Of a DNA stretch of 64,000 bases, positions 42,036 through 50,214 are shown one piece after another. The DNA comes from Pseudomonas sp. GM41(2012) (lineage in GTDB: Bacteria > Pseudomonadota > Gammaproteobacteria > Pseudomonadales > Pseudomonadaceae), in NCBI RefSeq assembly GCF_000282315.2, contig NZ_AKJN02000008.1:930001-994000 (forward strand), read 5' to 3'. The notes under the pieces were generated by a model that ran no database searches, had not been told where the DNA came from, and saw only the letters and a program-made list of their open reading frames with translations. Every line of letters begins with the position of its first letter. The first letter of the stretch is position 1. A program made the position numbers and the translations under genes.

Positions 42036-44738
42036 TCAGAACGCGGAAAACTGAGCGATAAGACCGGGATTGGTTGTATATCGATAGCCCTCGGCTATAT
42101 CGCTGGCAGGATTCTGTTGTAAAGCGATTTTTACTTTGACGCGCTGCAGAAGGAAGCTACTACGGTATTTTTCGTTCATGCCGGTAGCCCCCGCGACGGA
42201 CTCGTTAACGAGATCAAGAGCCTCCTCTAACTTGCCCAGCTCGAGTTTTACCTGCGACAAATTGTGAGCCAACCAAATCCGGCCGCTCTTGTCTTCTATC
42301 GTATCGAGGATAGTCTCCGCTTCTGCGTAGCGACCAAGTTTATAAAGCGCCTCGCCCCATTTGCGCTTTTGATAGATGTTTGGCGCTTTCAGCGTCTCAA
42401 AAGCGTCTAGAGCGCGGTTCAGGTAAACGGCTTCGTCGTCGACGCCCGCTGCGAGCAGCATGATCTCCGCATAGCCGCCCCGACTCTGGTCATCGTCTAG
42501 CATCAACGGTGTTGGTTCGGGCAGGCGCGCCAGTACGCTTTCGACCCGCTCCGGTGCATGCCAGACCAGCGCTCGGACAAAGCTAGCGACAGAGTGATAG
42601 CCTTGCGGTATACCGATGGCGGCACTGTACAGCGCTTCCCTTAGAAACAGCTCCTCATGCTGTTCGATAAGGTCACCAGCCCAGGTCTGACGAGCGCCAT
42701 TGAGCGCGTCGCCTAAAGCCATCAGCAGTGAGGGAGACACGGCTCCGTTGTCCAGCTTCGTATTGATGATCTCTGACGCATATCGTTTTGCCGTCTCATA
42801 GTCTTGAGGCCTGCGACCGACAGACCGCACCAGTTGAAGTTTGGCATCATTAAGCGAGTGGCTGGCGACCACCTCCTCGAACAAGCGCTCTGCTTCGGCA
42901 TGTTTCCCCAGGTTACGGAGCGTTTTTGCATGGTGGTGCTTGATTACAGCGGCTTGACGTGCACTGAGGTCAGCCATGGCCTCAAGATCGCCGTAGGCCT
43001 GCACGACCGTTCCTAGCCATTCTACGGCAACCACTTCCCCTGACGCTTGCCAGAGATAGCGTTCCTTTGCTTCGATTGTCTCGAGGACGACCAGGATGGC
43101 CACGTCGTTGTTGGCCGCGCCCAACGCCTTGAGCCGCTGAGCCTCTTCCAATGGGTTGGGCAGCAAATGGATCTGAATGGCGCTGCCTATCCAGACCATC
43201 GACAAAGCGTATAGGAATGCCGGACGACGATCACCATTCTCGACATTACTGGCGATCTTGCCCTTCAGTTGCGATGCGATCAGCTGTAAGCCATGTCCGT
43301 CCTCGCGGATCTGCTGGAGAATGAACGCCTCGAGCTTACTGTCGATTTGTCGTGCCTTCTCTTCGGTTAGCCAATCCAATGAACTAAGGGCGGTGAAGAC
43401 GATATCGTGGATGCGGATCGACGCTTCGTTCTCGGGGGCAGTCAGTCCGTGACGCTCGAATGCTCTCAAGCGAAGCGGTCCGATAACGTACTTGAAAAAC
43501 GCGCGATCGCAGTGACTCTGGCCCGCCCACTGGAACAGGCACAGCTCTTCCCCTAGTGCCGGTTTCAGCCGTCCGAGAATTCGGTCAGCAAGCCGTGCGC
43601 CACCAACCGGTAGATTAGCGACATTGGCGCAGTCCTCGGCGAGTTCGTTCCACGACACGCCCTCGTACGCGGCGGCATTAAGCATCACCAAGCTAAGAGG
43701 ATGACCGCCGACTGCGCGCCAGATCGTCTGGAACTCCTCCATAGACGGCTGGGTATCAAGCCCCTTACCAAGCAATTCGCGAGCCTGTAGCTCTTTCATA
43801 GTAGGCATAGCGAACGCTCCAGGTGACGTGTTTTGCCGTGTGATCAGAATCCGAGAGTTCGGTCCACATAATGCGGCTAACTGTTCTACCACGAGGCTCG
43901 GGTTTGCATCGTCTACGACTAAGAATGTGCGGTTCCTGCGTAACAGAGCACTGACGTTACGCTCGGCACCGCCGCGCTGGACCGGAACCGACGAGAGCCG
44001 TTCGACACTGTCGATGTCGCGACCGCTGACCCAGAACCTGTACTCGAAACGGTGTTCGCTACGCAGTAGACAGGCGGCTGCGGCTTGTGACTTGCCAATG
44101 CCGCCAATGCCGCCGATCTCGACACACGGCGTTGTTTCTAGGAGCCGGTCCAGTTCTGCGTCGATCGCCTCATTTTTAACATAAAGCGCGCTCAGCGGCG
44201 GAGCGTTCAATGACGCGGGGTGGTCATCGCGGATCTCAGCCAGGACGGGTAGATGCTGGGCCAGGTCGTCGATCGCGTCGTCACGTAGCATCAGCGTGTC
44301 AATGATGGCCTCGGCGATAGCGCGGCTGTCCATCAGGTGGAGGCGTCGCCCGACCATGCGATCCTGCTGGAGGGCCGCATTTACCATCGCTTCGATTACG
44401 CCAGTTTCTGCGCGCTGCGAACTCAGCAGATAGATGTCTTCGGCCAATGGTGCCAGCGTGAGAGTGTGGTCGAGATCGCTCCAAGGCTTTTTCATTGCGC
44501 CCGAAAAATAACCCTTCACGATCGACGCCTCGACGACGATCCGGCCATCTTCGGAAACGGCATCCAACGCTCCCCCGACGGGGCTGCCGCCTACTGACGA
44601 ACCGCGCTGCACCAACCTGACATCGTTCATTCGCTCAATCAGAATGACCCCAAAACGCTCGAAGATAGAGCCAGGTGCCAAGATGCCAAGCGAGTCAATC
44701 ACGCGCTGGATGAGCAGATTGCGGGTTTGCGGATTCAT
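42036..44738 (-). CDS. REase-like / STAND NTPase / TPR protein (Avs-like architecture)
   Basis: A 900-aa protein. Residues about 1-165 look like a restriction-endonuclease-type fold (GGALDAVSEDGRIVVEAS, with Asp59 and Glu70 but Ser72 where a catalytic Lys is usual). The NTPase follows: Walker A GGIGGIGKS at 209-217, Walker B TFLVVDDAN at 271-279, sensor ILITRQ near 300 and a GLPL-like GGHPLSL at 344-350, that is, an NB-ARC/STAND order. The C-terminal half has TPR-like repeats (LRNLGKHAEAERLFEEV; LYKLGRYAEAETILDTI; LELGKLEEALDLV). This nuclease-STAND-repeat layout is that of antiviral sensors. It follows the thymidylate-kinase-like gene by 47 bp in the same direction. Confidence 0.8.
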   Translation of the reverse strand: MNPQTRNLLIQRVIDSLGILAPGSIFERFGVILIERMNDVRLVQRGSSVGGSPVGGALDAVSEDGRIVVEASIVKGYFSGAMKKPWSDLDHTLTLAPLAEDIYLLSSQRAETGVIEAMVNAALQQDRMVGRRLHLMDSRAIAEAIIDTLMLRDDAIDDLAQHLPVLAEIRDDHPASLNAPPLSALYVKNEAIDAELDRLLETTPCVEIGGIGGIGKSQAAAACLLRSEHRFEYRFWVSGRDIDSVERLSSVPVQRGGAERNVSALLRRNRTFLVVDDANPSLVVEQLAALCGPNSRILITRQNTSPGAFAMPTMKELQARELLGKGLDTQPSMEEFQTIWRAVGGHPLSLVMLNAAAYEGVSWNELAEDCANVANLPVGGARLADRILGRLKPALGEELCLFQWAGQSHCDRAFFKYVIGPLRLRAFERHGLTAPENEASIRIHDIVFTALSSLDWLTEEKARQIDSKLEAFILQQIREDGHGLQLIASQLKGKIASNVENGDRRPAFLYALSMVWIGSAIQIHLLPNPLEEAQRLKALGAANNDVAILVVLETIEAKERYLWQASGEVVAVEWLGTVVQAYGDLEAMADLSARQAAVIKHHHAKTLRNLGKHAEAERLFEEVVASHSLNDAKLQLVRSVGRRPQDYETAKRYASEIINTKLDNGAVSPSLLMALGDALNGARQTWAGDLIEQHEELFLREALYSAAIGIPQGYHSVASFVRALVWHAPERVESVLARLPEPTPLMLDDDQSRGGYAEIMLLAAGVDDEAVYLNRALDAFETLKAPNIYQKRKWGEALYKLGRYAEAETILDTIEDKSGRIWLAHNLSQVKLELGKLEEALDLVNESVAGATGMNEKYRSSFLLQRVKVKIALQQNPASDIAEGYRYTTNPGLIAQFSAF

Positions 44739-44785
44739 GAAGTGTTCCGGGTATTAGTAGATCTGAGGCGACGTGCCACGGCCGC

Positions 44786-45418
44786 TTAGTTCGTTGCCGG
44801 AGAGTCTCGCAACAAAGGTTCGACCAATTGCCAGATATCGCGCGCAACCGCACTTGGCAACTGGTCCGCGTCGATAAGATGACAGCGTCTCGGGTTCTCG
44901 TGTGCCACCGTTAGTAGCCCGTCTTGGATGGCCGCGAAATCCCGCGTCGCTTCCGCCGGGTCGGCAACGCCGTCGTGACGCTGACCCCGCCGATGCTTTG
45001 CAACCTCGATCGGAAGGTCGAGGATGATCGTCAGATCCGGGAATGTGGATCCCACGACAATGTCGCGGGTCGACCGGAATAACTGGTGCAGGTCGACGTC
45101 GGATACCGCAACCTGAAACGCGTAAGTCGAATCGATGAAGCGATCGGAGATGACCCACTGGCCATTCGCTAATGCTGGCCGGATAATACTTTGTACGTGA
45201 TCAAATCGAGCAGCGCTTACCAGCAAGAGCTGCTCTACGGGATCGAGTCGGCGGTCGGGCCGTGTCAGGATCGCCCTCACTTCCGCACCCAGTTGTCCAC
45301 CATCCGGTTCCTTTGTCTGTAGCACCGATTGACCGGCGCTTCTCAGATGCTCAACAAGTAGCTTAACCTGCTCGGTCTTCCCGCTACCGTCGATGCCCTC
45401 GATACTTATAAATGGCAT
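44786..45418 (-). CDS. Thymidylate kinase homologue (accessory copy)
   Basis: A 210-aa P-loop nucleotide kinase. It has Walker A GIDGSGKT (8-15), the TMP-binding TKEPDGG (35-41, like the TREPGG motif of Tmk), the DR(Y/F) region SDRFIDSTYAFQ (91-102) and a LID-type arginine segment (KHRRGQRHD). All key elements look intact, so it may be active. Cellular tmk sits elsewhere in pseudomonad genomes near holB, so this is an extra copy. It lies upstream of the STAND gene in one operon and starts 39 bp from a divergent radical SAM gene. Confidence 0.85.
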   Translation of the reverse strand: MPFISIEGIDGSGKTEQVKLLVEHLRSAGQSVLQTKEPDGGQLGAEVRAILTRPDRRLDPVEQLLLVSAARFDHVQSIIRPALANGQWVISDRFIDSTYAFQVAVSDVDLHQLFRSTRDIVVGSTFPDLTIILDLPIEVAKHRRGQRHDGVADPAEATRDFAAIQDGLLTVAHENPRRCHLIDADQLPSAVARDIWQLVEPLLRDSPATN

Positions 45419-45457
45419 GTGCGTCCTTTCTGCTCAAACACAAGGAAGTGGTACTTA

Positions 45458-46852
45458 ATGAAGCGTTCGAATACAGTTGCATTCGTATCCGCCGGTATGT
45501 TGTCGCCGAAGAAGCGCGATCATATGCTTGCGCGCCGGCAGCTATATCTCAACTACGGTGCATTATCGCTGGCAACGATCCTAGATGCCATTGGGACCGA
45601 GACCCTGCTGTTGCATGGCGAGCACAGCGAACCCGCCGACGTGCTTGGCGTGCTGCTTGATAAAGGCGTATTTCCGTCTCGGTTGCCAATAATGCTATCC
45701 ATCCCCAGCTTCTATGCGCTTCCGTGGGCGCAGACTTTTTGCCGGCTAGTGCGTAGCGTTGATCCAGACGCCAGAATCATTGTTGGGGGACGTTGGGTAG
45801 TTGGGCCCGATCCTGACTGGTTGCATGCGAAACTGCCTGAGGCGAACCTACTCGTCCCAGGGCTGGCAGAACCGCTTATAGCAAGCCTCCTCACGAACTC
45901 CCCGGACTTGCGCCGCCTGCCTGCGCCAACACCAGATTTTGTCTTGAAGCATCCCTTGATATCAGGTTTCGAGCGCTATCAACCGAGTATCGAGGCATCG
46001 CGCGGGTGTGGCATGGGCTGCGCCTTCTGTGAGGAGCGAGATATCCGGCTTGAGAAGCTACGTGCGCCGGAGCAGATTGCAAGTGCATTTGCGGCGGTTG
46101 CTAGCCAGTATGGCGACAGCGAGATCCGACCCTATTTCCAGTCATCGATGTTCGCGCCTAATGAGAAATGGGGAACAGGCCTAGCGAATGCCTTTCGGGC
46201 AGCGGGCCTCAATGTCCAGTGGCGGACGGAAAGCCGCGTCGATGCGCTCACGCCTGAAACGATCGCCTGTCTCGCCGAGGCAGGTATGAAGGTACTCGAT
46301 CTCGGGCTCGAAACGGCGTCGCCGACGCAGATCCTGAACATGCGCAAATCGCCCAATCCGGATCGCTACTTAGAGCGAGCGTCTACTTTGCTCAAAGCAT
46401 GCAGCGATCATGGCATCGCCGCCAAGGTCAATGTCTTGCTTTATGCCGGGGAAACGACCAAGACTTTAGATGAAACGCGTTCGTTTCTCGATGAGCACAA
46501 GGGTTCGATTACCGGAGTCTCGGTCGGCCCGGTCGTGGCCTATGGCCCACCGAAAACTGCGGACATTCTTTTGCGTGAATGGTCGAGGAGCGGTGCTGCG
46601 CCGGTCGACCCAAGTAGCGCGAACGACAGCGGGATATCAATGATTCATCTCAGCCATGATTTCGACGCAAAGTCGGCTGAGGCCGCAAGCTTGGAATTGT
46701 CTAGGCGCTACATGGATGCAGACGCATATTTCTACCTGAAGAGCTTCTCTTATTACCCGCGCGACTATACGCGTGCGGACTTTGATTGTGATATTGCGGC
46801 AAGCGATACATCGCAGTTGCCGTTTCGCGCCTTTCCACGTCTCCCGTCCTGA
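45458..46852 (+). CDS. Radical SAM protein with B12-binding-like N-terminal domain
   Basis: A 464-aa protein from ATG 45458 behind AAGGAAG; the open frame reaches back to a GTG at 45419. The 4Fe-4S motif is in ASRGCGMGCAFCEERD (Cys184, Cys188, Cys191: CxxxCxxC). Residues 1-145 have the alternating strand/helix pattern of cobalamin-binding domains (NYGALSLATILDAIG; ARIIVGGRWVVG; LLVPGLAEPLI) but lack the DxHxxG motif. The rest of the barrel shows VQWRTESRVDALTPE and LDLGLETASPTQILNM, as in the MiaB/HemN-like B12-radical SAM clan. Its substrate is unknown. It is divergent from the kinase/STAND operon with only 39 bp between start codons. Confidence 0.8.
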   Translation: MKRSNTVAFVSAGMLSPKKRDHMLARRQLYLNYGALSLATILDAIGTETLLLHGEHSEPADVLGVLLDKGVFPSRLPIMLSIPSFYALPWAQTFCRLVRSVDPDARIIVGGRWVVGPDPDWLHAKLPEANLLVPGLAEPLIASLLTNSPDLRRLPAPTPDFVLKHPLISGFERYQPSIEASRGCGMGCAFCEERDIRLEKLRAPEQIASAFAAVASQYGDSEIRPYFQSSMFAPNEKWGTGLANAFRAAGLNVQWRTESRVDALTPETIACLAEAGMKVLDLGLETASPTQILNMRKSPNPDRYLERASTLLKACSDHGIAAKVNVLLYAGETTKTLDETRSFLDEHKGSITGVSVGPVVAYGPPKTADILLREWSRSGAAPVDPSSANDSGISMIHLSHDFDAKSAEAASLELSRRYMDADAYFYLKSFSYYPRDYTRADFDCDIAASDTSQLPFRAFPRLPS

Positions 46853-47755
46853 CTGGAAGAAAATGTCGATGGGCAGGCATCTGTATCGCTGAGCATGAAC
46901 AAACTGACCCTGCCTCGATTCCACGTACGGCAACAAGTTGGAAGCATCAGATGTATAGGGTGTCGAGATGAGAGATAGCAATGCGCCCAAGCGGGAGTAC
47001 ACGGACGGGTTTAGTGCGGAGGCGGTAGGCTGGCCAAATCAGTAGCGTGCGCGTTTAGATGTTTCGCTCGCCGAGTTCGATGGTATTAGCAGTCTTCGTA
47101 AACCATGGTTTTACAGAGCTAGCTGCTACCGCGGGCGCGGCTTAGGCCGCAATTAGCCTGAAGCAGTAAGGAGATCTATAAAGGGAACGATCAGCACCGT
47201 ACGGATCGCCATCGAAAGCAAATTACCAATATATGAAGCAGATATTTCGGTAATCGCCCAGTAATTGTGCAGAGTAATGGCGGGGCGATCAGCGCATCCA
47301 GCAGGGCACTTGTGATGATCACGGTAGCGCTGCCGCCGTTGGTCAATACGGCGGCGGGCACCATGGACACCAAAAGTAAGTAGGTCGGCTATCTGTCTGG
47401 GCCCGACCAGCTGCGCGAATATCTCAAAAAACTGGATTTAGCCGGCCAACACATCTGAGAAGCAAAGTAATGGAAAAGTTCGGTGGCCGGCACGTCGGCG
47501 TATGGTGCACCTCATTTTTTTGTCCTATCCAGTCGCAAGCACGCCTGTGGCAAGTCGGTGAATTTTTGTTATTACACCAGGCGCCGCATTTGGGCTTTGA
47601 CGACAAGTTGTCAGCTCTGGTAACAGGCAGAGTATCGATGAGCGGGATGAGAGGAATTTCGTCCCCTCCGGTCTCAGGCGTAATGATTGATGCACCAACC
47701 ACTGTGGCCTGATCAGGAAGCGGGGGAGTAATCCCCCCCTTCAGGATGAAGACTC
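46853..47755. other. Gap of about 900 bp with debris
   Basis: Holds an IS3-type OrfA relic (separate entry) and further degenerate sequence. Around 47390-47458 (+) reads VGYLSGPDQLREYLKKLDLA then GQHI and a stop, a coherent protein end without a beginning. Around 47580-47720 (-) the frame PETGGDEIPLIPLIDTLPVT also looks protein-like. Neither could be identified, and no intact gene is visible. Confidence 0.45.
46968..47107 (+). pseudogene. IS3-family transposase OrfA relic
   Basis: Translation reads KREYTDGFSAEAVGWPNQ, a stop, then RARLDVSLAEFDGISSLRK. This follows the IS3/IS481-type OrfA helix-turn-helix start (KR-YTDEFKAEAVRLA...ARRLGVS-ATL-NW) with substitutions and an in-frame stop. Confidence 0.6.
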
Positions 47756-49756
47756 CTAGTCGGCGATGAAGCCCCGCGTTCTCCATGTAGCCCGGACATA
47801 ATCCGGAAATTTGTAACCTTCGCCTAGGGTCAGCCTATCTGCATGATCCGAGACGATGATTTGCGGAGTTACGCCTGTCTTCTTGCCGGTTTCATCACAG
47901 AACTTGGCCAACTGGGTGAACATGTTTGTCACAGCACTCATGTCTGCGTCGACTGCGTTTTCACGCTTGGCCTGTTTTGAAAGTTCTTGAGCATCGAAAT
48001 CCTCTGCGTCATCCAGTGAGGCAGGGAAGTACACTTGGGTGGGCTGATCAAGGAACAGGATTGGTGGGATCTTGCACCCTTTGTTCGACAGCGCCGCGAA
48101 CTGGTAGTGCAGGGACATGAACAAGGCGAGGTGAGAGTACAGCCAGTTCGCACCGCTGCCCATCGAGCGTAGGTAAACCCGAGTGTTCTGATTCTGCTGA
48201 TACCAAAGGTCGAACGTTTCAACGTCAAAGCGCAGCTTCGAAGGCTTGTACGTTTCCTCGAAATCGAAGTGGTTGCCAAGCTCACACATCTTGGCGTCGA
48301 TCTCATTGCTTAACGTTTTCAACCTGTCCTTGATGTCGTATTTCTCAAGTAAGCCGGCCAGGCGATCAACCTCAGTGCGCAGATTTTTTTCTTCAGTCGC
48401 CAGCTCCGACTCAGGTTTGTCCAACTGATCTTGAATGGCGATTTCAAGCCGAAGCTTGGCCTTGGTGGCCTGCTCATCGATCGATTTGGATGTCTTGAGC
48501 TTGGCAATTTCTTCATCGAGTGGCTGGATGTCGGCCTGGATACGACGCAGCTCTGCGTTCACCTTATCGAGCGCTTCCTGAATGTTTCGGCGCTCTGCAG
48601 CGAAACTCTCCCGAGCATAGGCGGACAGCTTGAGTTCGTCATTCAACCACTCAATAGCGCCTACGAGTTTGTTTGCTTCCATGGCGGGGGTGCTGGTATG
48701 AGCCTCGCAAAGCGGGCAATGAGCTTCGGACAGCTCAATGGAATCGGGCAATGTCTCAGCGGTCATGCTCAAGCTGAATTGTGTTGCAGAAGTCAGAGAC
48801 TCATTGACCAGCCTCATCTGTCCCTGCAGCTTGCGCTTTTCGATGAGCGCAGCGATTCGTTGAGAGTGAAGTTCAGCCCGACGCATTTCAACCTGATCTG
48901 AGAGCACGTCGATTTTGACGGAACGCCCGGAAATCATCTTCAGCATCGTCGCGGGTTTGCTGTAGATGTCCTCAGCCGTGGCATCGACTAGAGGAAGACC
49001 TGCCAAGGACTTGAACTCGATTAGGTAACGGTTGTAACGAGCGATCGCAGCTTCTTTGCGCTGAGCTTGCTTGGGAATCTGCGCCTGGATTTTTTTGAGT
49101 TCGTGCTTGGCAACCTCATGATCCCGGTACAGATCGAAATAAGCTTCGTCCACAAGACCCATCAGAATCTTGAAGTGATTGATCGCCTGGTCACGTTTTT
49201 CCTTCTCATCGAAGCGGTAGAAAATCGCGTGCTTGTTGGCCACTAGGTTTTGATGCTGGAGCATGAAGGAGGAAAAACTGCGTACCGATGGAGTGGCTGA
49301 TTTGTTGCGGCCGGCCGCTTTCAGGTACGGGTCTTCGTCGATGTTTTCCAGCGTGATCGCAAAATAGCGCCCAAGGCTTTTCTTGAAGTCTGCCAGTGGC
49401 ATGTAGTGCTTGGGATCGAAGAAGGCCTTGGGTTGCTCGATTAGTTGGAGCAATTGATCTGGGTCGGAGCCTTGTACCTCAAGCAAAAAGCAGCGGTCGG
49501 ATTTTTTCTTGCGTGCGGCCACGATGAAGTAGCTGGGAAATTGCAACGCAATGAAAAAGGTCTCGGCGCGCTCAGTGATCGTGCCCACCGGAATTGTGTC
49601 TTCGGTGCTGCCGAGGCAATAGTCGAATATTTCCAGGATCGCACTTTTTCCAGTGGATGACTTGCCAGTGATGACGTTGAGCCCAGGCTCCAGTCGCACT
49701 TTGTGAATTTTTTCTTGAGTGTCGACTACGCCGATGTACCGCAGAAAGCATTTCAT
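47756..49756 (-). CDS. DUF3732 Rad50-like ABC ATPase of an ABC-three-component system
   Basis: A 666-aa SMC/Rad50-type ATPase. Walker A ITGKSSTGKSAILEIFDY (about 29-46), two long coiled-coil arms with a zinc-hook-like CPLCEAH at the apex, signature region MGSGANWLYSHLALFMSLH and Walker B PPILFLDQPTQVYFP (from 564), then the H-loop IIVSDHADRL. These features match the DUF3732 ATPases of ABC-3C conflict systems. It is the last gene of a three-gene operon with 4-bp overlaps. The system is thought to sense nucleic acid or invaders and deploy an effector; here the nuclease-like first protein is the likely effector. Confidence 0.85.
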   Translation of the reverse strand: MKCFLRYIGVVDTQEKIHKVRLEPGLNVITGKSSTGKSAILEIFDYCLGSTEDTIPVGTITERAETFFIALQFPSYFIVAARKKKSDRCFLLEVQGSDPDQLLQLIEQPKAFFDPKHYMPLADFKKSLGRYFAITLENIDEDPYLKAAGRNKSATPSVRSFSSFMLQHQNLVANKHAIFYRFDEKEKRDQAINHFKILMGLVDEAYFDLYRDHEVAKHELKKIQAQIPKQAQRKEAAIARYNRYLIEFKSLAGLPLVDATAEDIYSKPATMLKMISGRSVKIDVLSDQVEMRRAELHSQRIAALIEKRKLQGQMRLVNESLTSATQFSLSMTAETLPDSIELSEAHCPLCEAHTSTPAMEANKLVGAIEWLNDELKLSAYARESFAAERRNIQEALDKVNAELRRIQADIQPLDEEIAKLKTSKSIDEQATKAKLRLEIAIQDQLDKPESELATEEKNLRTEVDRLAGLLEKYDIKDRLKTLSNEIDAKMCELGNHFDFEETYKPSKLRFDVETFDLWYQQNQNTRVYLRSMGSGANWLYSHLALFMSLHYQFAALSNKGCKIPPILFLDQPTQVYFPASLDDAEDFDAQELSKQAKRENAVDADMSAVTNMFTQLAKFCDETGKKTGVTPQIIVSDHADRLTLGEGYKFPDYVRATWRTRGFIAD

Positions 49757-50214
49757 AGAGACTTGAATCCTAACGTCCTGTAGATGGAAACGACGTCTGC
49801 CTCTGCGCAGACCATGGAAAGACGGCGGGCGGCTTCGAGTTGTTTGGGGTTGGCATTGGAGGCCCTGACGTCCCCGACCGACTTCACAGTTAGGTCGTCG
49901 GTGATCTCGATGCTTTGCTCTGCTTGAAGGACAAGTAGAGCGGCGTTGGTGAGGGATTTGAACTGCTGGGTGTTGTGGGTGAGCCCTACCAGCCGCGACT
50001 GCTCTTTGCAGAGCGTGCGCAGGTTGCTGGTCTTCCTCACGGCCAGCAGGTACGTTTGCATGGCCGGGTACAGCACCATGGGCAGCACCAGATAGCTCAA
50101 CAGCAGGTCTCGTTCCCTAGGTTCGGAATGGGCGAAGAAGTTGTGGATCACCGGTGCCAGTGCGATGGGGGAACGCTGAAGCGTGAAAAGGTGTTCAATG
50201 GGTTTTGCACTCAT
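49753..50214 (-). CDS. ABC-3C system middle component
   Basis: A 153-aa helical protein between the nuclease-like component and the ATPase, overlapping both by 4 bp. The N-terminus (PIEHLFTLQRSPIALAPVIHNFF) and helix-rich body match the small middle components of ABC-three-component systems, which link effector and ATPase. No catalytic motif. Identification rests largely on its place in the operon. Confidence 0.78.
   Translation of the reverse strand: MSAKPIEHLFTLQRSPIALAPVIHNFFAHSEPRERDLLLSYLVLPMVLYPAMQTYLLAVRKTSNLRTLCKEQSRLVGLTHNTQQFKSLTNAALLVLQAEQSIEITDDLTVKSVGDVRASNANPKQLEAARRLSMVCAEADVVSIYRTLGFKSL

Noticed and set aside
45458..46852. Radical SAM protein considered as a prokaryotic viperin
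   Set aside because: Viperins are shorter and lack a 145-residue B12-binding-like N-terminal domain, and the adjacent kinase is Tmk-like rather than CMP-kinase-like. Kept as a different radical SAM enzyme.
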